NCBI GenBank assembly: GCA_019925095.2
Contig: CM034407.1
Span: forward strand, 4,363,210-4,427,209
DNA from: Dendrolimus kikuchii
Taxonomy: Eukaryota > Arthropoda > Insecta > Lepidoptera > Lasiocampidae
Direction of reading: 5' to 3'
DNA: 64,000 bases
The notes under the pieces are model-generated. The model was given only the letters and a program-made list of their open reading frames with translations. It ran no database searches and was not told the origin of the DNA. Positions 55,558-64,000 of this stretch are shown here, in pieces (within the stretch, counting starts at the first letter, position 1; every line of letters starts with the position of its first letter). The position numbers and the translations under genes are program-made.

Positions 55558-56033
55558 GGAGGGCGCTTGCCACCGCTAACGTGCCGGCTTTATTGGAGCC
55601 GAACGGTATTGCACGTGACGATGGTAGGCGTCCCGACGGAATGACTCTAATTCCCTGACAGCGTGGCAAGCCTTTGGTGTGGGATGCGACTTGCGTAGAC
55701 ACGTTGGCCGCATCCCATTTACCGAACACGTCTAAATCGGCCGGGTCAGCGGCGGAAACAGCCGAATCACTCAAGCGGCGCAAATATGCAACCCTCTGTG
55801 AAAGTTATATGTTTGTGCCGTTTGCTGTCGAGACGCTTGAACTGTGGGGTCCTAAGACCATAAGCCTCTACCAAAATTTATCGAAACGACTCACTGACTC
55901 TTCGGGTGATCAGAGGGCCGGTGCTTACCTCGGCCAACGGATCAGTATGGCGATCCAGCGAGGAAACGTAGCCAGCCTTCTGGGCACCTTACCCATAGAA
56001 GACGGTGATCTGGGCTCAGTATTCTACTTATAG
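55558..56033 (+). pseudogene. LINE (family C) C-terminal domain fragment, better copy
   Basis: Reads [20 protein letters not shown], a TGA where the minus copy at 41.8 kb has TGG, then [61 protein letters not shown] and GSVFYL stop. The single stop aside, this is the intact C-terminus of the family C protein. Truncated on its 5' side. Confidence 0.8.
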
Positions 56034-56165
56034 TCTTGAGGGACTATGTGTAAAATACAATACAAATAAGTTAAGTTTTCTTGCATTATCTTATAGTGTG
56101 TATGTATATATACATGTATTATAATGCAGTACGGTTGTTTTGAAAATCGCTCTGTGGTTAACCCC

Positions 56166-56329
56166 ACCCCGACCCACCCCTCTTGACCTGGATCGTTGTG
56201 AGCGCTGTGTGATCGAAAATAATGACATCATTAGTGACGTCTTCGCGGCGACCATAATGTCCGTGGTCGCTATTGGGAACAACTGAAGGGGCATTGTGAG
56301 CGTTACGAGCTACAAGAGAAACGCGCCCA
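56166..56329. repeat. Dispersed repeat D, copy 2
   Basis: Diverged partner of 51862-52086 lacking the left inverted-repeat part. Confidence 0.5.
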
Positions 56330-56347
56330 AAACCGTTATAATTGTCC

Positions 56348-56640
56348 ATTTTTTTTTTATTGCAGGAGTTCAGCAAACAGGCAGACGGCTCACTTGAAGG
56401 AAAGCGGTTACCATCGCCTATGAATGAACATTTGCAACACCAAAGGTGCTACAAATGCGCTGCTGCTCTCTAAAGGGAGACTGGAACCTGGTCACTAATG
56501 CCGGAGCACAACACAAAATTGTTATGGCGGCATACTCTAGACGCCATCCAGTCGAGCAAATACCCTACCACCTGGCTGTGGGTTGTTTTGTCGCCTCTTA
56601 CGACAGGCCGCCCGGCCGGAGTTAATTGTATTGTATGTCA
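56348..56640 (-). repeat. Family A copy with small internal and 5' losses
   Basis: Poly-T at the left and the usual body; lacks about 12 bp in the middle and the last 30 bp of the 5' end. Confidence 0.8.
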
Positions 56641-56872
56641 ATATATGTCACCTTTTGAAAGAAAGAACAGAAATATGTAATATTGGTTAGAAGTGAACAA
56701 TAAACGTAGATAGGTAACTCTTATTGAAGACCAAAAGATAGATGAACAGAAATAGAAAAAGATAAGAGATAGTACAACGGTCTGCCTTATCGACAAAAAA
56801 TGATCTCTTCCAGGCAACCCCCGGCAGGGATTGATAGATTTTTAATACTGATTTTCAATAATTGTAGGATGT

Positions 56873-57327
56873 TGTTACGAGTTACAGGACTCGAATTAAA
56901 ATGCCGTTGGAATTACTATAGAATTTATTAGAACTATACAAACACGTATAACAGAGGTACAAATATAACTGGACACAACCAGTACAAACGTAATGCACGG
57001 TTCAACAACACGCGCAAAGTACGTCACTATATCGATTATCGAATGTACACACGTCTTGCCTCGCTTGCGATTATCGCTTGACTACCGATCTCTTCATTGG
57101 GCCATTGCTTTATACTGCACCGATACAATATGTCTCGACACAATACTCGACCGCGTGTACTGAATTTTCCAAGAATCACACCTGGCTAACGACCATCATA
57201 AAGATTACAATCAACAATGGGCGCCGCCCCTCTACTTACAAATTTTAAACACAAAGTAATCAAAATAAGTCCAAATGCGGGAAGGTAATAAACTGCAGAT
57301 GTGAATCGGTCTTTGTCGGTCGTAACA
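56873..57327 (-). mobile_element. Solo LTR, copy 2
   Basis: TGTTACGA … TCGTAACA, 455 bp, closely similar to 10528-10985 over its outer parts. Flanks are ATGT (left) and ATAT (right). Confidence 0.7.
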
Positions 57328-57506
57328 ATATGATTGTTTTAACGAAGAATTATATTTTTGTGTTTAAACTCAAAGCTAATTACTTTAAACTTTAAAGGAA
57401 TGTGGTCTATTAGGGTTGCTAAAAGAACTCTTTTGATTGACGATAGTTCACATTATAAAATAAAAATATATAAGTTCTTGTTTTCGCGACTAGTTTACAT
57501 AATAAG

Positions 57507-57642
57507 AAAAGTGCGTTTTAACGGTTTTAAGCGCGGTAATTACGGCGGCGTACACTTTTCAGTAGTACTAAAAAGCGGCCAAAAAGTCGGAATAATAAAA
57601 ATTAAATAAATTACCGCGCTTAAAATCGTTTTAACGTAGTTT
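57507..57642. mobile_element. Small inverted-repeat element
   Basis: GGTTTTAAGCGCGGTAATT near the left pairs with AATTACCGCGCTTAAAA near the right; the outer ends pair imperfectly (about 35 bp in total). The 83-codon frame at 57358-57609 ends inside it and is not called. Confidence 0.6.
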
Positions 57643-57962
57643 TCTATACTAATATTATAAAGAGGAAAGATTTGTATTTTTGTGTTTGTAACGAATAAAC
57701 TCAAAAACTAATGAACCGATTTCAAAAATTCATTCACCATTAGAATGCTACGTTATCCCAGATTAATATAGGCTGTATTTATTACTAGAAAAAAATAGGG
57801 ATCCCTACTAAAACTTCAATACTGTAACCCAAGGGATAAAAAAATTGTATTTGAGTGAGTCCGGGGATGGTTTACATACACAATTAAACCCGGAAGGTGG
57901 CGCGGGAACCGGGTTCTAGATTTTTGCTTTCAGAAAATGGCAACGTCTGCCGAAAACGCTAG
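57643..57962 (+). mobile_element. Helitron-like non-autonomous element
   Basis: TCTATACTAATATTATAAAG start, ending GCCGAAAACGCTAG. Shares GGTGGCGC and CGGGTTCTAGA blocks with 53056-53439. Confidence 0.7.
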
Positions 57963-58078
57963 TATTATATATACATGGAAATTTGATACTGGCCAGTCAA
58001 CATAACTCATGTAGATCCATATTTTTAAAAGAAGTACAGTACTTTATAATATTTTTTTTAACACTTTACCATAGCATT

Positions 58079-58386
58079 TATCCGTGCCGGAACGGAGAAA
58101 GAATACAATTTCCTGCGGCCGGGCGGCCTGTCGCAAGAGGCGACAAAACAACCCCCAGCCAGGTGGTAGGGTATTTGCTCGACTGGATGGCTACCACCCC
58201 TGGTCTACAGTATGTCGCCAAACAACCCTGAGTTGTGTTCCGGCATAAGCAACCAGGTTCCAGTCTCCCTTAAAAGAGCAGCAGCGCATTTGTAGCACCT
58301 TTGGTGTTGCAAATGTCCATAGGCGATGATAACCGCTTTTCATCAAGTGGGCCTGTCTGTTGCTGAAGTCCTGCAATAAAAAAAAA
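58079..58386 (+). repeat. Family A full-length copy
   Basis: Standard start and A-tail. Immediately followed by a Helitron-like end (GAAGCCGCGGGCAAGCTAG, CTAG at 58408-58411), so it too lies just upstream of a CTAG terminus. A degenerate family A relative follows at about 58429-58510. Confidence 0.85.
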
Positions 58387-58519
58387 GCGAGCGAAGCCGC
58401 GGGCAAGCTAGTTCTTAGTATATTACACTTGCAAATGTACATAGACGACGGTAACAAGTTTCCATGAGGTGGTCCGTCTGCCTATCTGCTGTTCTTCAAC
58501 AATAATAAAGGAACTCTAC

Positions 58520-58940
58520 ATAAGTGAAAGGCTTTTAAAATTTATCCACGTAACCTTTTAGCCTTTAATATTCTCTGAGGAATTCCATTTCTTAAATCTC
58601 AGTCAAATAAAAAGCTTTTATTTTACGCTCTAAAGCCAATTACAATCTGGGCTTTTAGGATTCCGTGGCTATTTTAGCGAAACCGGTTATGTTATCGTCA
58701 AGTCCGTCGGCCTATCTTTGAATGAATGAATAAAGAAATGAATGAATAAATTTTAATTTGCAGAGATACAGGTATTGGTATATCGACAATAATTATTGGA
58801 TGTCTCCGTCATTTTCCACGGAAACTACTGGGTCTACGTGCAAGAAATTTAGTGGAAATGAGCAATCTATGTGCCACTACGCAATGCTGTAGTGAAGACG
58901 TGAAAAAAATAAAAATTAAGGTTGGCTGTCATACATATAA
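58520..58940. other. Spacer, nothing recognised
   Basis: AT-rich; no supported gene or repeat. Confidence 0.4.
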
Positions 58941-58944
58941 CGGA

Positions 58945-59385
58945 AGGATGAAATAGTTTTAGTGTATATACTCGTTGGGGGGTATCTTAGGTCAGGGGCG
59001 AAATGCTTACGGCCGTGCGGGCGACCGGCGGGGACACCGGACCCGCCCGCACATGAAGGCCGGGGAGAAGGGACGCGCGTGAAACCGAGGAGCCGGAGAG
59101 ACCCAGATTTCCGGCTAAAAATGGTAAGGCCAGCCCGCAAAGGGGCCGGTCACCGTCCGTCCGGCCTGGTGGTGACTGCGCGAGCGAGCCCGGACAACGG
59201 ACGCTCGGAATCGGACAGGGGTTTTAGTGGGTATCCCTAACCGCGGCGTGGCAATAACATCTCACACGTGGGGTGCTAGTGCCACCCCGACCTGGCGAAT
59301 CCCACACACGGGCCGCGACCTTTCCCCATCGCGCGGTTCACGGTCCTCAAACGGATTGCCCGTGTATATAATAAAATAAAATAAA
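58945..59385 (+). repeat. R1-like LINE 3' end, GC-rich
   Basis: GC-rich non-coding segment with GGGGTTTTAGTGGGTATCCC at 59219-59238, shared in part with 37827-38392, ending in ATAAAATAAAATAAA. No coding block recognised with confidence. Confidence 0.5.
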
Positions 59386-59386
59386 G

Positions 59387-59747
59387 GGGGGGCGGGGGGT
59401 CGAAATGATGCGCAACGAGAAAATAGGGCAAGTAGTGGTCTTCTCCTGCGAGGACGTCATGTTACGGAAGGAGGCGACCGAAAGACAGAGAGGAGGCTGA
59501 GCTGGAACCGGGGATGGTCGGGGGACCTCCTCGGCGAACCACGCCTAGGGACGTGGGTGCTCTGTTCTCAAGGGCTATTTAACAGGTTGCGTCGAGGTGT
59601 GCTCGGAGAACTGCCTGGGGCAGATCTTGGGCACCTCACAAGTCCTTCCTCTGTGAAGGTGTGTGCAGAAAAGGCCGCCGGGAGCCCCACATACCCCTCG
59701 TAGACCTCTCCCGTGGTCCGGGGTATGCATCAGCGACATCAAAAAAA
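59387..59747 (+). repeat. Second LINE 3' end, same group as 34172-34447
   Basis: GC-rich; contains GGGAGCCCCACATACCCCTC and ends in an A-run at about 59740. Directly abuts the preceding LINE tail through a G-run. Confidence 0.55.
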
Positions 59748-59749
59748 AT

Positions 59750-60460
59750 ATTGTGTATACTAATCAGCCGCCTCGCACCATGCCTCCACCGCACTTTCGC
59801 CTTCAATTAGGCGTCAACAGTGAAGCGAATAGCGTACGCATATGCACAAAAATTCACAGAATAGCGCAAAACCAGAGATAATTTGGGGGTTTTAGACCTT
59901 TTAAAAAAATACTTTCAACATAAATTTATATGAAACATCCGTCCAGTAATTTTGTAACACATTTATGGTATCAAGTGGACGTTTGTTATACTTGTACGGA
60001 ACCCTCCATAGTTCGTTGACTGCCATGCACTTGTCCGACTTTATAAGTCCATAATAAATCCTTTTGTCTTACGCTGTAGAAGCAATTAGAACGCGCGTTT
60101 TTGTTTAATTAAAACTCAAGAAAGCTTTAATAATGAACATCTCTATCAATTAACGTCCGATGGGTACTCCAATTTCGACGATGACTACAAACAACGGCTT
60201 TGTTATGACTTTATAACCGTTGTTTCGTTATAATTCAACTCGAATAAGTTTTCGACATTTGTATTGTTAAGGTTAGTTTGTAGCCATATTGGCAAATATT
60301 AATCTTAGGCCTGTTGCTGGGGAGAGCCGAATTTCTCCTTAAATTGTCGACACTTCAGCGCAGCGACTACATGATCGATCGGTCTAAGTACTCGGTTAGC
60401 ACGACAAGGTGTATAGTATACGTAGACGTAAAAGTACGATACGAAGCTTTCCCCCAAACA
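59750..60460. other. Spacer, nothing recognised
   Basis: No supported gene. Confidence 0.4.
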
Positions 60461-60465
60461 TCTTA

Positions 60466-60739
60466 TCTATATATATAAAAATCTCTATATAAATAAAAAT
60501 TAATTGCTGTTCGTTAGTCTCGCCAAAACTCGAGAACGGCTGGACTGATTTGGCTAAGGTTTAAAAGGCGAGTAAATATGAAAAAAAAATGCTTGGAATA
60601 TAGCAAAAACAACAATTTCGCTTTCCGTTACAAACTATTCCTACCTGTCAAACGTTTGAGGTTCGTCCCGTCGTTCAGAAATCAACGTTTTTTTTATTAA
60701 TTGATTCTGAGGCGGTACGAAGTTTGCCGGGTCAGCTAG
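60466..60739 (+). mobile_element. Helitron-like non-autonomous element
   Basis: TCTATATATATAAAAATCTC start with A before it; ends TTGCCGGGTCAGCTAG with T after it. Exactly the A|T insertion context expected of Helitrons. Confidence 0.7.
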
Positions 60740-62060
60740 TTATATTATACAAACCTACCTATTCCTTTAAATCAGCTTTCGGCGACCTTTCAGCAATCAG
60801 AGGGGGGGGGGGGGAGGGGGGGTTCGCAAAATGACAAAATAGAGTAAAGGCGGGCCAGGCCGCAATTGTGATGCTAAAAAGGAACAAATTGAAATAGTTT
60901 GCTCGCATAAATAAGTACTACCTAAAATTGTAATCAAGGTTTGCTCCGGCAAATCTTTTTAATTAGCACATTAGCGTGTTCACTGTAATGCACGATTGCT
61001 TAAATTTCGCTCACTTAATAATTATTTATTTTGATAGGTTAAGTACCTACCAAAGTTTTATTTATAAAACAGTCACAGGACGCATGGAGGCAGTTCATTG
61101 GCCGTACGTTGCCGACCGCTGCTTTAAAGTATTAAGTTGACTTGCTCTTGTTTGTAGTGGTGGATGCTGGCAGTAGTTGGTGGAGTGCTGGTGCTTTCTT
61201 GTGGTAGGATGAAGAAAATACACCTTGTTGCTATCAGGCATTTATTCTTGAATCAGTAGTGCTTGGATGCTGATCCCTGGGCTCAACTTAGTGGTAGTTG
61301 AAGTCGTATGTTACGACTAAGAGGATAAAGCAACTCGTAGCGATGTAATAGAAACTAAAGTAGCCTAAAGTAGGCAACAGCGTCAGCAAAACGCTGTACG
61401 TTGAACCGTACAAAGGTGGTATAGTTGCTAGGTCCGAGTATGCTATCGGGAGTTACTTCTAAGGTGTCCATAACCACCATACCTCAGAAAAAAAGAAGGA
61501 AATAGACTTTGATTTGCAGAAACATTGATAACTTCAAGAAAATGTCCTCTAACAAAACTTTTGAATTAGAATTTAAACAAAAGAACTTTTGCAATGTTGA
61601 GTAGGTATAATTTAGAGGCATAATCATGTAACGAAGTTGTTACTTTTTATTATATCTTTGCTTTTTCTTTTTGCCTTAAAATTAACTTTATTCTTTTTCC
61701 TTCCTTAAAAAGTATATATGTCTGTCTGTACTTGAGTGCTGGATCCGCGCATCTGTTACATTTTTTTAAATGTTGTATTTAAAAATAATACAATAATATT
61801 ACCATCTAAAAAGACTAATATGTAATTTAAATAAGACCTAAATGTACTAAAACTATTCACGCTAAAAAAGTGTCCATTAGCACTTTTCTCATTGTCTCTA
61901 TTAAAGCGAAGACACTTACTTCATGTGTTCTTTATTAATACTTATATGTAGCACGTTATACTATATTGTAGTTTTGTTTACAGCACTAGTTCAAATGGCT
62001 TTTATCCTTTTAGCCTTCTGTTATAATTAGAAAGAAAGAAATAAAATGTTTATTTAGAGT
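60740..62060. other. Spacer with a G-run
   Basis: No supported gene over about 1.3 kb. A run of 14 G, an A and 7 more G at 60802-60823 could form quadruplex structures. Confidence 0.45.
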
Positions 62061-62066
62061 TATTTA

Positions 62067-62377
62067 TCCGTGCAGGAACGGAAAAAGAATACAATTTCCT
62101 GCGGCCTGGCGGCCTGTCGTAAGAGGCGACTAGACAATCCACAGCCAGGTGGTAGGATATTTGCTCGACTGGATGGCGACCACCCCTGGTCTAAAGTATG
62201 CCGCCATAACAACCTTGTGTTGTGTTCCGGCATTAGTGGCCAGGTTCCAGGCACCCTTAAGAGAGCAGCAGCGCATTTGAAGCACCTTTGGTGTTGCAAG
62301 TGTCCATAGGCGATGGTAACCGCTTTCCATCAAGTGGGCCGTCTGCCTGTCTACTGAACTCCTACAATAAAAAATAA
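62067..62377 (+). repeat. Family A full-length copy
   Basis: Standard start and A-rich tail. Confidence 0.85.
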
Positions 62378-62379
62378 TA

Positions 62380-63012
62380 AAAAAAATATAAATAATCAGT
62401 TTAATAAAAGCCAACAGTTAACTAACTGTAAACAGGCCCTAACTCAGCAAATGCTGGTTGATAACAACCAACGCTGGTCTTCTGTTAGCGCCAAGCAGTA
62501 ACGTCACCTTCACAGAAGAAAAAGATAACTAATGAACATTTAATATTTGAATATTATTTATAATTAGAACAACATCAAACAATGAATAGATTTTGAACAA
62601 TTTAACATAAGTACAGAATATGTTATGAAATGATTATATTATTATTATTAATTAAAGAACATATTATTGAAATGAGACACGAGCGCCATAACCACAAATA
62701 TACGTCTTCCAAAATTAATTTAGAATTTAATCTAAACACTACGCTTGATTAAACACGCGTCGAGTTTTGACGTTGATATTATGTGTATATTAATTAATTA
62801 ATAACCAGCACGGCTTCATGAGGCTTTTGGAATATTATATAACATGAATTTTGTATATGGCACAATTTTCCGGTATAATCATCGCATCGCCATGACTGTG
62901 GTCGTGAGATTAACGTGAAAGTATTACAATCCCAATACTTGAACGTGTTCCTTTAATTATTAGGCCCAATTTATAAGCTAGATGTCACTTGAAGACAGAT
63001 TATGACGAACTT
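62380..63012. other. AT-rich spacer, nothing recognised
   Basis: No supported gene; (TTA)n near 62635-62655. Confidence 0.45.
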
Positions 63013-63016
63013 CTTA

Positions 63017-63643
63017 GGCCTCATTTACGGAGACGCGGGGCGTCGCGCGTCGCGTGTGGCGTGGCGTCTCGCGGCGCGTCGGACGTTTTTATTGTTTACG
63101 TAGCGGCGGCGCGTGAAGCGGCATGTATTATCGCACGCGTAAACACAAACTTATAACAATACACGATGTTGTTTATAGAGACGCGAGGCGGGAAGAGTGG
63201 CGGTGCCCGCCGCTGCGTCCGCGTCGTATTCTCAAGCGTGTAGCGAAGCACGCGGCGGGCACCGCCACTCTTCCTCCTCGTTACATTAAATAACTCAGTT
63301 TTTAACATACAATTACCTTCTAAAAAAAAGTCGATCGTATCATACTCCATTGCGACGGTGACTACGTCTGTGTTGCACGATTATCAAATGAGACTGGCAG
63401 AAGGTTCCGCCACAGGCAACGCTTCATCGAGAATCGCGGCTGCGTGCGCCGCCGCGATAAACGCCGCGTAAGACGTGACGATGTCATCCGCGGGCTCGGC
63501 CGCAAAACACGCTCCATTTAAAACAAACGCGTGTAAAATCGCTTCTCCGTAAACGCACTCATCCAACGCCCTACATTTGAATTTAGTGCGGGCCGCGCAG
63601 CCTATCGCGACGCGCGACGCGCCGCGTCTCCGTAAATGAGGCC
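63017..63643. mobile_element. 627-bp Harbinger-like element, copy 2
   Basis: Same termini and same length as 19976-20602; TTA at 63014-63016 and 63644-63646. Mostly substitutions between the two. Antisense frames at 63096-63350 and 63384-63566 correspond to those of copy 1. Confidence 0.85.
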
Positions 63644-63744
63644 TTAATCATAATCAACCCCATGGAAATAAACGTGTTTATTTCAAACTGGAATCTTACA
63701 GATTACTATTGAAATTCATGAGTCTATCATCGCTTCTAAAGCAA

Positions 63745-64000
63745 TATTATTTACTGTTAAGGGGGAAGAAGCAGCGCAAATTCCGCGGCAACATCTCTTT
63801 ACTTCATATTATGTCTCCCTGCTCTTGGTACCTTGGTAGGTTTGACACATCGATTATCTCGATGTGCAGGTTTCATCGCGATGTTTTCCTTCACCGTTGT
63901 TAGCACTTGGTAATTATAACAATATGCACATTAGGTCAGAAAACTGCCCAAGTGGTGCATGCGTTCCGGGCAGGATTCGAACCCGCACCCTTTAAGTTTT
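63745..64000 (-). repeat. tRNA-derived SINE (S2), cut by the window edge
   Basis: Reading minus: GGTGCGGGTTCGAATCCTGC (B box), CATGCACCACTTGGGCAG, GGTGAAGGAAAACATCG, CCTGCACATCGAGATAATCG. The head runs off the right edge. Same family as 18400-19102. Confidence 0.75.

Noticed and set aside
57358..57609. 83-codon plus frame
   Set aside because: Its 3' third lies in an inverted-repeat element and it has no domain.

Overview
The window looks like a repeat-dense stretch of an insect nuclear genome, most likely a moth or butterfly (Lepidoptera). It is AT-rich. It holds tRNA-headed SINEs of the type common in that order, many short Helitron-like elements ending in CTAG, PIF/Harbinger elements with TTA/TAA duplications, RTE-type LINE tails ending in (TATG)n, and BEL/Pao and other LTR sequences. 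The order is inferred from these repeats; no database search was possible.

Only one convincing host gene is visible: an intronless 813-residue coiled-coil protein on the minus strand at 27191-29632, resembling CCDC180. Nearly every other open frame lies in a mobile element or is an accidental frame inside a repeat.

Layout. 1-2.5 kb: dispersed repeats and a 353-bp Harbinger-like MITE. 4.2-8.7 kb: a fragment of a LINE with a restriction-like endonuclease, then a nearly full but decayed RTE-like LINE on the minus strand. 10.5-17.8 kb: a solo LTR, then a young BEL/Pao element with a 1733-codon polyprotein and 429 identical bases of terminal repeat. 17.9-19.5 kb: tRNA-derived SINEs, one split by a LINE fragment, and a dispersed repeat. 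20.0-20.6 kb: a 627-bp MITE whose twin sits at 63.0-63.6 kb. 21.8-25.8 kb: a 3.9-kb PIF/Harbinger element with an apparently intact four-exon Myb/SANT-like gene and a broken HARBI1-type transposase. 27.2-29.6 kb: the host gene. 30-64 kb: a mosaic of LINE 3' ends, about a dozen copies of one roughly 310-bp dispersed repeat (family A), Helitron-like elements, solo LTRs, fold-back elements and microsatellites.

The elements record a layered history: Harbinger inside family A, a LINE inside a SINE, a LINE inside a LINE, and family A just before the end of a Helitron-like element. No operon-like or defence-like system is visible. The most notable items are the asymmetric ends of the otherwise fresh BEL element, its altered protease motif, the contrast between the two Harbinger genes, and the same antisense open frames in both 627-bp MITEs.
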